Shown here: piece after piece, positions 41,406 to 52,100 of the stretch
How positions within the stretch are numbered: the stretch's first letter is position 1
How the letters are laid out: each line of letters begins with the position of its first letter
Assembly: GCA_013399875.1 (NCBI GenBank)
Contig: VXAZ01008120.1
Span: 186,001-250,000, forward strand
DNA length: 64,000 bases
Direction of reading: 5' to 3'
Origin: Gymnorhina tibicen
Lineage: Eukaryota; Chordata; Aves; Passeriformes; Artamidae
Position numbers and translations under genes: made by a program
Notes under the pieces: model-generated
The model's database searches: none
What the model saw: the letters and a program-made list of their open reading frames with translations, nothing else
What the model was told of the DNA's origin: nothing

Positions 41406-44382
41406 TGGAATATGCTTGATTGTACAGAAGATGAAGATACTCTTTGCTCTGGCATTTTTATTTTTAGCCCTTTCTTTTGAATGCAGGATGAAAAAAATTC
41501 AGAAAGTATGCAGGCCAGACATACATCTTGGGATGTCTTCACTGTACAATTACAGGGCACTAAGAGTGCACCTCTTGTGCATCTGTCAGTGGGAGTTGAA
41601 ACATGGCCTTTCTCAAGCGCAGAGTTGTTATCAGTCAAACTAAGCAAAAACAAATTTTCAACAAGTGAAAAAAGTTACTTGTTTCTCCTCACACTGTATT
41701 TTACTTATTTGTTTCGCTCCATGCTGTATTTTTTTCCCAAAGGAAAGAAACCAGGAATGTACTCCCTTAGTAGGAAGGATAAAACGGAGAAACTTTATTG
41801 CTTTGGAAATGACCTTGCTGAGTTGCTCCAAGCCGGTATAGTTTTGCATCTATCAACTGCAAAGATTAAGTTATTAATACATGTTTATAGGAGCATAAGC
41901 AAATTCCCCTTCTATACCTAGGCAGCAACAAGAGAGAGGGAACAAAATACCTAATTTAATGGGAGTTGGTGAATCTGAAGAGTCAGAGGGGAATCAGGCC
42001 TGCCAAACTTTCCCTACATCAGACTACTGAGGTAAACTGCCTCTTGTGTTTTGCTGCTGCCAGCATGATTCCTCAGGCATCAGCTCCAGTGAGATCATTA
42101 GCCTGAACAAGGTATCCCTCTCAGCAGAATTAAGTCACAGTCTCCAAACATTCAGACATTATGACTCAGAGAGGCACAAATTTTATCTTTAAAAGGCCTT
42201 TGATTTGTTAAGTATGTGTGTGTCTAATCTGATAAAACTTTAAATGCTGTTTTACCAGTGTTTAGCACAAAAGATCAGGACAGATTAGGATATACCTAAT
42301 CCTCAGTGTGAAATTCTGACAATGCTGCAGGCAGTGGGAGTTCTGCTGGCGACTTCAATAGACCAGATGCCTTTTGCTTTCATCTCAGGAACCCTTGCCA
42401 CTGGTGAATAAAAGCCTCATTTGTGAATTATAGAGGAAAACCAGTTCTCTTCCTTTGTAATTGAAGAAATTAGTAACCAAAGGGTCAATTTGAAAGATAT
42501 TATTACCTAATACAAGAACTGGAACAAAATGCAGTTTCTCAGCTGTTATTAAAATTAATTACCTAAGATGTCACTTCTTAGATCCTATGGAAGCAGGGTA
42601 CATTTGGAGCTTATTACAGGCAAGAAAAAAAGTAATCCAGGAGATGTTTGTTCAATAAATACGATGATATTTTGACTCATTTTTTATATATCTTTTGAGC
42701 TATGAAATTCATTGGCCAATGGGCTGCCTCTCCCACGAAAGCTCTGGTAATTAATGCAAGCTCACCAAAAGCCTCAGATCTTTTCTGCAGTGAAGCTTGA
42801 TGGTAATGTGAATATTCATGTCCCAAAACAGTGCTTCTCTACTGCTTCTTCTATGCTGCAGACAAGACAGTAGCAAAGGAACATCTCTGTGCAGCACAAT
42901 CTTCAGAGAAATATCTCAGGTTGAAAAGGGTGGGAGACCAGAAGCTGGAGATAAGGATCAACATGAAGTAAATAGCTGAGCACCTGCATTCCTTTGCCAG
43001 TGGCACAAGGGCACTGTGGATTGATTTTGGTAGTAAATCAGTTCCACAAATTCCTTGTAATCCATATGAAAACCAGTGACAGAAAAGAAACAGCTTTTGA
43101 AAGTTATACCAAGGTCTTAATTGCTTTTTGAGGTATATGAGCTTTCTGTGAGCCACCGGAGCATCCAAGGACAATGCCACATAGGAATGATGTCTAGGAT
43201 GCAAAGTTAAACATGCTGCTCTGCCAAAATGTGTTCCAAAGACCAGTACCTGTTACTGCAAAGACTTACCTCCTTTCAAAGGAGGATGGGGAATGCAAAA
43301 TATCTGCACTAGGTGCTGAGAGGATCTGGTGAAGTTCTGGTCACATCTATCTCAGACATAAATTTGGGTGGCAAGATCATGGGAATGATTTGTACTGTAA
43401 AGTCAGATGTTGATGGATCAGATTAGTTTCAAGGTAAATGCTTGTATGGCAGTAAGTCATGAGCAGGACAAACACAACTTTCCAGGTGGAGCAGAGAAAA
43501 AAACAGTGCTGGAGCAGGACCCAACAGCAATGCTGAGGCTCCCTCTCTGGCTCAGGGTGATGTACCACCACAATGGCAGCTTCTGCAGACAAAGACCAAA
43601 GCAGAAAGCTCCTCTTGAAGACCTTGCTAACTTTGAGGTGTTGAGACATGTTTAGTTGGTTTTGAGCTTCTGAAGTTGCAAAAAACAGAAGCAGATTTAA
43701 AAAGGTGGAGGGGAATTGCATCTTAAATGTGGAGGCTGGAGACTGATCAAAACGGCTTGCAGAAAAGTAGTACTGAGACACTGGGAATGGCTGAGGAGAA
43801 CAGAACCCCAGTGGCACTGCTATAGGGGTTTGGACAAGGCAAAATGTCTGATCTCGGCAGATATATATCCTCTGTAATGAGCACATTGACAGTGTCTCAA
43901 AGTATTATCCAGGTTTTCCAATTGCTGTTCTAAAAAAAGAAAAAAGTTTATAAAAATAAGTTATTTTGATAAATTTGATTTAAACATATACAGTTAAAGA
44001 GTACAAATGGCATCACAAGTTTTGAATTACAGTTGCCATTTGAACATTTCTTCTCTGATAAAAGAATTGTTGTTTTCTATTTATTTGTGCCATTGCTGGA
44101 GGTGTACACTGCTATTTGTCATCATGGACACAGAGACTGAGGGAAGAGAACAATTATTTTCTGAAAATTATTACTTGTACATAGTTTCATATTTATTTTC
44201 AATACTTTGAATTTTAGAAAATTATAGTGACCAATATAGCAGCTAATTTAGCATTAGCCATCCAACTACTGCAAACTATAAGAGTTAATAAGTTTATATT
44301 AACTTGGTCTTATGTGAGTCTTCATATGCTGTTTTATCAGAAATTGTCATCTATTGGATTTTACAGCTGGGACTGATATGAA

Positions 44383-44578
44383 AGATCCGTCCAAACCTTG
44401 CAAGACAGGAGCGTGTTGTGAATGCCTCGTCCCTGGCAGTGTTCAAGGTTGGATGGGGCATTGAGCGACCTGGTCTAGTGGGAGCTGTCCCTGCCCGTGG
44501 CAGGGGTGAGTTGGAACTAAATAACTCTTTAAGGACCCTTCCAACCCCAACAATTCTATGCTTCTGTGATTCTATGAA
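44383..44578 (+). mobile_element. CR1 LINE 3' end, plus orientation
   Basis: The sequence covers the extreme end of CR1 ORF2 and its short 3' UTR: CTGGCAGTGTTCAAGGTTGGATGG, then GACCTGGTCTAGTGGGAG, then GACCCTTCCAACCCCAAC. It ends in the diagnostic ATTCTATG ... TGATTCTATGA tail. It is severely 5'-truncated, as CR1 copies usually are. Confidence 0.9.
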
Positions 44579-45229
44579 CAGGTCAGCCTGAATACTGAAA
44601 CGGTGGTCTACATTTTCAGTGGTGTTGGTGTGCTGACTCCATTTATCCAGTAATCTGTTGCCAAACTAAAGCGTCACATACCTTCAAGTGAATACAATTC
44701 TTTTTCTACTTTGTCTCAGATGTTTACATACTGCTGTGCAGCCACTGCATCCTACCCCAGCGCTGGCTTTCCTGCTGGATTCAGTGCAACGTTTCAAACC
44801 TACAGTTCGTTCAAGCACTGTGTGACCCTTCAGAGTTAAAAGTCGCACCTAACATTTCCAGCCTGCTTGCACACCCATTCAAGCAATTTTCTTAGACCAC
44901 TCTTGCTCGTGTTCCCTGAGCTTACAAACCAACTGGACCGTACTTTCCTTAGAAATGAAGGAAAGAAACACTGTGAACAGCAATTGGCAGAGCTGCTTCT
45001 TGTTCTCTAGAGTGGTTTGTTCATAAATAACCTTGAAAAAAATAAGATGGTCAAATTCGATAATATAAAATAACATAAATTTATTGAATGGCCGAAATAT
45101 CGGAAACGCGATGCCACGATCGAAAAGTCACAGTACCAAGCCCGGGGTTGGAACTGGGTGAACGCAGGTTTTGACCTCTATCGCGCCAAAACCTCCCTTG
45201 TTCACCACTGCTGCTTTTTGCAGCGGGCT

Positions 45230-45240
45230 TATATACTATG
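45230..45240 (-). promoter_or_regulatory. TATA box of the CpG-rich LTR
   Basis: The minus strand reads ATAGTATATAAGCCCGC here, a good TATA motif followed by GC-rich sequence. The AATAAA signal lies about 150 bases further downstream, a normal spacing for R/U5 in an LTR. Confidence 0.55.
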
Positions 45241-45412
45241 TTTCACGCAGAGTTCGGAGTTTTGGAGATTAAGTTTTATTCAACATATTCAAAGAAGGAG
45301 TTCTATTCAAAGAACTAAGGTGGACAAAAGCTCGTCCTGTTTTTGATTAGTTTTTCATCACCAGAGAGCATTATCAGATGTTTCCTGATGTTCCATATCT
45401 GGGTTCCGATCC

Positions 45413-45495
45413 GGTCGTTAGCACATAGCCTGGGAGGAGTTCTCGCACATCTAGGTCGTTAGCAGGTGTCCTTGGGAGGAGTTCTCGCCGATATG
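45413..45495 (-). repeat. Tandem duplication (~41 bp x 2) in LTR U3
   Basis: Two units start at 45413 and 45454. Both begin GGTCGTTAGCA and carry GGGAGGAGTTCTCGC, with a few differences in between. Direct repeats at this place, upstream of the TATA box, are typical of retroviral LTR enhancers. Confidence 0.75.
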
Positions 45496-48084
45496 GGTGC
45501 TGAGAACTCTTCCTTGGATATGTAGATTTCCAGGTGGCGTTGGATGCTATCTCAATCGTGCTCTCTGGTGTTTCATGCTTGTGTTCTTGGGATGCAAACT
45601 TCTTCCCGGCAGAGTTGATGTTCTCCTTTTTGGACAGGAGTTGTTCCTTTTCGATGTAAAGTGACCGTTCGGCGGGTGTGGTATTGCGTTCAGCCCGAGC
45701 CCGTCCTCCATTCGAGTGCAAATGTTAAACGGGGCCGAGACTACACCCAGCTCAAGGCGAGCTCCGGGGTTTTGAAATGTAAATGTCCCCTCGGCGAAGA
45801 AAGCACGATTCCGGGAATCGCGCTCGGCTGACTCAAGAACTCTCCCCCCCCCACAGAACCCAGTATACAGTTTAATATCATGATATTTCATATCTGAGCA
45901 TGAATTAACCGATTCATTTATAACAACCTGAAATCATATACCACTTTACTAAGTGACAGGTTTTCCCCGTGCAAACGTCAGGACAGAATGAGCAAAAGGG
46001 GTTGCTGTGCCGTGTCTCACCAGGACGCTACTGCTGCACGTGCTGTAGGAAGCTGCTCACTGAGTGTCTGCACAGGTTTGCTCCCCACCCCGTGAGGGAC
46101 TGCATGGAGCCCGCGTACCTGCTCCTCCTGCCCATGGAGTTTGACTAGCCGAAGAGATGGAGCTGTTGCCTGATGTGTTCCTGTGTTTCTACAGGGTGCC
46201 AGTAGAGGGCAAGGATGGCTTTAGGCTTGATGTGAGCAAGCACACAGGTTGCCCTGCAGAGCAGAAAAATTGCATGAGCTAGGGGAAAAGGCAAAAATGT
46301 ACGGGAATCTGGGAAAAAGAGGTGCCCCGGACCTCCTTCTTAGCTCCTTCTTGCATCTTGCAAGCACAGGTTTCCATGCAACGCAGCCAAGTGCTGTAGA
46401 TCATGGCGGTGAGCCCGCGCTGAGGCAGGAACCCCGCAGGACTCGGGCACAGAAATCTGTCTGTCCTCAGTGGGACAGACGTGCCCCTGCCCGCCTGAGG
46501 TGCTGTCGGTCCCTGCCATGCCTAGGAAAGGGACAGGCCTGGCTGCTGCATCTGTTGTGAACAGAGGCTGCTCTGTTACACTGGTCCAACCCCCACTTCA
46601 TCAGCTGTCCCTCTGTCTTTCCTGAACTGCTGCTTAACACAAGCTTCAAGGAAGGCTCTTCCACTGATATCATGTGGGACCTCATTTCCCTTTTCTTTAC
46701 CAGAAAACTTTAAATACAAGGGTAAAGAAATTTTTGGCTCTATTCTGGGGAAATGGAATTAGCTGTAGTATAAATAATCTTTAAAGGTCTTGTAATCCAA
46801 ATAACCCAAAAAATTAAGAATAAGAAATGCAGCTCTTATTTAGATCTTTCTCTGAGCTGAATAAAACATCATTTATGTCAGTAAGTACTTCAGATAGTCT
46901 CTAATGTACCTTAGTAAAGAATTTTTTTTTCTTTTCACCGCAATTTCAAGTCATATGTCCAGCTGGTTTATAAGTTCATTATAATATGCTTGCCTTCTCT
47001 ACAAGCAAATTGTAGGTGTCTGAGAAGATTGTTAATTCCTCTGCTCCAGAAACAGAAATAGCATAACATTTTGTAAATTTGTCTGAGTCTGTCTCAAGAG
47101 CTGATGTAAAACCTTTCAAAGGAAAAAAAAAACAAAACAAAAAGAAAACCAAACCAGTGATAAAAATGGAAGTGAATTGTAAATAAGCTTCTTGCTTTCT
47201 TTCTTGAGAGAGCTCTTTTCATAAAACTTCCCAGTAGTCAGAGGCTTTGCCAGTTCTCTCACCCACGAAGGGAGTGATGTTCCTCTGAGATATCAGTTGC
47301 TGCTTTTTAGCTGTGGCTGTGCAAAGCATCTGTGCTACTCTGGAAGGCAAAGCCTTTCACAAAATTTCTTACCTCTTTTTCCATCCCTTCCGTTAAGCAC
47401 TGAGGTAGATGAACAGGGACTTGTTACACAGCAGTGAAAGGCCACCAAATTAGGATCTAGAGGACTATAATCAGGAGATAATTTTTGTAACTTTACATGC
47501 ATGACAACTGACGTACAGTACAACCACTTCATCCGAGTCACATAAATCTACATGAGGCTGAAAAGCAATGGAAGATGACTAAGGAGTGGGAGGAAAAGGT
47601 AGGCAAGGAGGACACACTGTTCAAGCAGAAGTTGTCTGAAAAGAAAAGACATCATTCCTTCTTTCAAGTGGAAAAGCAGATGGAATACACTGGCACAGAC
47701 ATAGCAATCTTTGCCTCAACACTATTATATCCAAACACTTGACACTGGAAGGCAGAGCCAGACAATGAACTAGAGGGTCCCACACAGCACCATTTTCCAG
47801 TGGCCTTGACAACTAAGGAAGTGAAGGAAATAGAAAGGATATGAAGTCTCCTTGTCTTTTTATTATTTACATGTTTTTGTTCTCTTTTATGTTAGTACAT
47901 TCTAACCATGTTGGGGCAGCCAGTTAAGTAAGTAGAAGAGAATATGTTATTTCTACAATATGTGTGCTATAAATCAGATGTAATATTTCAGAGTCTCATT
48001 GGTTCGAGTAACCCTAAGTATACATAAGAGCAATAACTTAGAGAGTGATAAAAACAGATCAGACTTGTTAGAATGGACACAAAC

Positions 48085-48250
48085 TACAGAAACATACAGC
48101 TGAAAGGGACCTCACGACATAACTGAATATGCCCTCCTGTACTGCGTGTCCATACAGGTAGCCAGACTGTACCTGACAGTTCAGCTGTTCACCTAAACCT
48201 TTCGCAAACTCTCCGAGAACTAAAGTCCTTGTCCATCTAGTTTATTGCTC
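48085..48250 (-). mobile_element. Possible very old CR1-like fragment
   Basis: CAGCTGAAAGGGACCTCACG followed by a sequence resembling the CR1 3' UTR is suggestive only. No ORF2 signature or tail repeat survives. Confidence 0.3.
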
Positions 48251-48311
48251 TTAGAGCTGGAAATTATGTTGTTGTAGCACTAGGCTCTGTCATGTTTATT
48301 GCAATGTTGAC

Positions 48312-48385
48312 AGATTTCTTTTTTTATTTTCTCCTTTTTATTATCTTGTTTTATTTTCTCCTTTCTCTCTTTTTTTATTTTCTCT
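48312..48385. repeat. Pyrimidine-rich degenerate repeat (TTTATTTTCTCC)
   Basis: TTTATTTTCTCC or close variants occur three times within about 75 bases, an imperfect minisatellite-like T/C tract. Confidence 0.7.
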
Positions 48386-48626
48386 ACAAAAGAACAGTTT
48401 AGCCCCTGTTTAGAACTCTTCAGCAGTATTTTACCCATCAGAAAACTTACGTGTACTGGCCCTTTTGTTCTCCTTTTTAGTCTGAATAAATGCGTTTTCT
48501 AATGACTTTCTTGAATGTCATCCTTTCTTAAAACATTTTCTTGTTGCTGTAATACAGACTGCTCTCATCTTACTTATAGCTTCCTTACAATATGATGATC
48601 TAAGCCCATGCTAGAGCCCGTATTAG

Positions 48627-48631
48627 CCCCA
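48627..48631. repeat. Target-site duplication CCCCA, left of LTR copy B
   Basis: Identical to 49160-49164 and adjacent to the TG terminus. Confidence 0.85.
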
Positions 48632-49159
48632 TGCACTAGTTTGAAAACAAACCAGTGGGAGACTGCAAGTCAGAATTATAATTTAATAGGAAAAGTAAAA
48701 TAAATGCAATAGTACAAGAACACTGACAGAGTCAGGATACAACCTGACACCCTGTTAGTCAGGGTGGTGGTAGCAGTCCAGATGAAGTGGTCCTGTTGAA
48801 GCAGTGATCCCGTAGAAACAGTCTGGTCTTCACCTGAAGGTCCAGTGGTAGCTCTTGTCCTCTGGGAACCCAGTAGGTTAGGGCTCTTTGTGATGTTCCA
48901 AAACCCAGATTATAGCCAGGTGGGAATGCTTGGTTCTTCCCCCTGGGTGGAGCATCTCACAATGGGCTGATGTAATAGCTATTCTATGAGCTGTGGGGTG
49001 GGTCCTTGATTGCCCAGTAAGCAGAGATAGCCTCCCGTAGGGAGTTATCAGGGATGAGTCATAGGGGATAACGAGCACTACCCCACCTGCTTTAACAGCT
49101 TGTGGAGATGATAATAGAATACATACTTTTGGTTACATCTTACATTGTAACCTAGGACA
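48632..49159 (-). mobile_element. Solo LTR of the same ERVL-like family, copy B
   Basis: A 528-bp element that reads, on the minus strand, TGTCCTAGGTTACAATG ... CAAACTAGTGCA. It shares long blocks with copy A: CCCATTGTGAGATGCTCC, the AACCAAGCATTCCCACC segment, CAGAGGACAAG, TACTATTGCATTTATTTTA and the shared 3' end. The first part of U3 differs, so the two belong to diverged subfamilies. Perfect 5-bp target-site duplications CCCCA flank it (48627-48631 and 49160-49164). Signals include a TATA-like CTATAATC and an ATTAAA polyadenylation signal. No internal viral sequence adjoins it. It is oriented the same way as KCNK5. Confidence 0.9.
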
Positions 49160-49164
49160 CCCCA
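49160..49164. repeat. Target-site duplication CCCCA, right of LTR copy B
   Basis: Identical to 48627-48631 and adjacent to the CA terminus. Confidence 0.85.
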
Positions 49165-52100
49165 CCATCCTAGAGAGTGGAACAATACTTCTCATCTCTC
49201 ACACTTTCTAGTTTTGCTCATACATCCCAGGAATCATGGCTTTGGAAGCCATCCTATGTGTTTGGTGGGGGATCTTTGACGCCTCCCAGATCCTTTCATA
49301 CAGTAGTAATTCTGATGCAATTCTAGGTATTTTATTTGATTTTAATTATCTTTAAAGTGTTTGAAATTACTTTCTTGAGGTGGGAGGATGGGATTTTAAG
49401 AATTTCCTAATATGGGCTCTATACTGGTGCATGTTGGTTTCTTTCTCATTAATTCTGTTTTTAGTTTCTTCCTATTTTGCTGCCCAGAGGCCTCTGCACC
49501 CAGGACAGTGAAAAATTAAAATGAAGATGAGAACAGGAACCAATTATTTCTACTTGCTAATGGGAACATAAAATGATCACAAAATTAAACATCAGAGAGT
49601 TGCATGTTACGCGTAAGAAAAATTACGTTACCTGAAAAAAGCCTGCTAAGGGAGGTGGTGGAAACAGCACCAGTAGATCTCGCCAAAGCTAAAACCAGAC
49701 AGCTACTCATTGTCAGCACATTGTCATATGGGTTTTGCTCACTGCAAAGAGTAACAGGTCCGGGAGGAAAGAGGTCTGCTCACACTCCATGGCCTCCCAA
49801 GGCTTTAACAGTATCCAAAATAGGTAAGAGCAAATGAACCTTGCATGAGGGAGTCTGTGAAGGAGACCCACCTAGGTTCTGGTCTGATCCTGAGGGAAAC
49901 AGCACCACTGTCTCCCTGTGAGAAGATGGGTGAATGTAGAGCAGCAACAAGATGTGAGACACCTCACAGTCTGTAACAACAGGGAACAAAGTTATTGCTC
50001 CAGGAATTGCCAGCTGCCCTCCTGGAGAGTCTTCTCAACCACAGAGGGTTGTATGCTTCTCATGAAGCATCTGCACATCAATCTTTGTTTAAATGTCACA
50101 TAATGGAGATCTTTAGTATGAAGATACAGGTTTTACCTCTTTTTAACCCTTGAGGATCATTGTAGTGATTCAGTGGCAGAGAGGAAACGACTCTTTCTTG
50201 TGAGGTGATGACAATTTTTGTGTCTTCAAAGTCCTTTCCCAGCAGGTGGCATGTGGTGGCACATGCCCTGCCCTCCTTGCCTGTGGACTCCTGCTAAGGG
50301 AACATGTCCCATCCCAGAGTCCCAGTGCACAGGGATACTTCAGGGCCTTCAGGTGCAACAAGAAATACAAGAGATAGTGTTCTAAAACTGTTGAATCCAC
50401 CCAAACTCATGTTCTTATCCTTCCCAATCCAAATATTAGCCAGGCCTAAACATAAGCCCAAGCAATGGTCTGTTTAGCAGGATATGGAGATGTAGAAGAA
50501 TCTTTTTCATCTGCAGTTGACATGGTTTCTTATTCCCCCTCATGCAGAATACCTACTGTGTACAGATGCTCTGGAGTGAGGGTAGCTCCATTTTCCTCCT
50601 CCTTTTCCAAGTTTTAGATGGGGACTGTCTTTATCTAGTCCTGTTTCTCATTCCTAGGGTTTCGTTTTTGTGTACAATTACTTTGGTGCTGCTAGATATC
50701 CCTGATATTTGAAGAAGACTCCTCTACCTCAGTCCAAGACCAACCAGCCAAGAGCTATGCAAACTATACAAATATCTCCAATAATCCATAATCCTGCCTG
50801 GGGCCACTGGCAGCTGCTGTTCGTGATCTGTTCTTCTGTGCTTGTAATCAGCTGATTGTCCCTGTCTGAAATGGTCCCTTTACACTCCCTGGCACCATAG
50901 CACCCTAGAATTCAACTATGGCACGTGGTACCAGCAATGTCCATGCTATGGGCTTGTGCCCTCACGCATTATCAGCTTTCTATAGACTCCTTCATAACAC
51001 AGGTGGTAAATCTCGTGGTGGGGGCTTCTGCACAGAGGTGGTGTGAGACCCCACTCCCGCTCCTCCCGTCTCACTGGCATTCTGAACCCACTTACAGTCA
51101 AGTGTTATACATAAATGGTTCCTGACATTGATCTATGGTATTTTTAAAGTCACAGTTTGGGCATTTATTTGGAGTAACTGTAACTAGGAAAGTAGCACAT
51201 ATGGATTTCTCTACTGCTTAAAAAGATACCACTGTGGGAGTTTTCTGTACCCTAAAGATTCGATATGTAGGCTGTCTAGATAATATTGGTTGCCATCTGG
51301 CTTTCTGTCCCACTCTTTGTTTTCAGTCTCCAGGCCATTATGCCTTTAGTAAATAATCAAACATATTTTGTTCTATTCAGTTTCTTTTCTTCTGGTGAAT
51401 TGTTGATTAGGAGCCAAAGATTTATTTAAACAGGTGATAACTTTGCTGCTTACTTGGTGCAATGGTAACATGACTTTAGGTCACATCTACAAAGACAAAG
51501 GTAGTCATGCCAAGAGATCTGAACATACAGCAACAAGCTAAAGTGTATCTTAAGGTTTGGAAGCCTTCTGGAGAGTTCCAGACTAAAAAGAGCTAAGCTT
51601 TATCCTCCCAGTTCAGAGGCTGCAGCAGTAGAGACCACTGTGGTTATGAAGTGGGACTGAGTAGCGTAGGAGTGGCAGTAAATGGGAACTGGAGTGGGAA
51701 GAAGGAGAGGAGGAACATGGAGCTAGAAAAGGAGCAACTACAATTCACAGTGGGCATAGCCTCTTTGAAAACCTGTTTTGAACTGGAACCTCACTAACAA
51801 GTCCCTGTATTTCAGTAGGCTTGCCCAGTCCACTTTGTGGCCCCATAGTGAAGCTCTACCCATGCCCTGTACGGAACTACATCCGTGCAAATCTTAATCC
51901 CCAGCAGATATAAACAGCCTGGCTGAAAGTGTGGAAAAGCTTGAGCTTTTCACTGAAGGAAGCCATGACCGCTCAGCTGGGTGCCTTGGTTGTTCAGTGT
52001 CTGCCTCCTGTAGCTGAAGCAGTTCAGACTGACATTGTTTGAGTGGAGAAGCCAAGTCTCTCTTCTGGCTGTCAGCCTCAAATGCCAAGAGGCTGCTGTG

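Larger units (their letters stand above)
34969..44382. other. Non-coding flank with old LINE relics, no gene recognised
   Basis: Holds the relics at 38.4 and 41.3 kb and a 9-bp-stem hairpin at 40969-40993. The longest frame in the whole flank (43377-43886, minus, 169 codons) starts and ends without splice or polyadenylation context and resembles no family I know. Confidence 0.6.
45034..45925 (-). mobile_element. CpG-rich LTR (probable solo ERV LTR), boundaries tentative
   Basis: About 0.85-0.9 kb that is strikingly richer in CpG than its flanks. Read on the minus strand it is organised like an LTR: a long U3 with a tandemly duplicated ~41-bp unit, then a TATA box (GTATATAAGCC, about 45230-45240), an R/U5-like segment, and an AATAAA signal (about 45080-45086), followed by an AT-rich end. 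Proposed termini TG...TTTTTTTCA give a 4-bp flanking repeat ACCT (45030-45033 and 45926-45929), as expected for a gammaretrovirus-like (ERV1) LTR. Four bases can match by chance. An alternative reading takes the C-run at 45846-45855 (a G-run on the minus strand) as a polypurine tract, making this a 3' LTR with a little internal sequence. Open frames of 114-115 codons on the minus strand inside it have no recognisable homology. Confidence 0.7.
45930..48626. other. Non-coding interval between two LTRs
   Basis: 46.0-46.6 kb is somewhat more GC-rich than average but shows no exon. I saw no retroviral gag/pol/env signature that would link the neighbouring LTRs into one provirus, and they belong to different families. 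Confidence 0.6.

Noticed and set aside
41481..41921. 146-codon plus-strand open frame
   Set aside because: It overlaps a different frame and an opposite-strand frame, and nothing in it resembles a known protein.
43377..43886. 169-codon minus-strand open frame
   Set aside because: Longest chance frame in the flank. I recognise no family motif, there is no plausible splice or promoter context, and an overlapping open frame exists on the other strand.
45374..45891. Two overlapping 114-115-codon minus-strand frames in the CpG-rich block, considered as a gene exon or CpG-island gene
   Set aside because: The block reads as an LTR (TATA, AATAAA, duplicated U3). Long frames are a by-product of its higher GC content, and no retroviral or cellular protein is recognisable.
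47995..48020. GGTTCGAG motif considered as a tRNA B box
   Set aside because: No acceptor stem, A box or anticodon arm can be folded around it.
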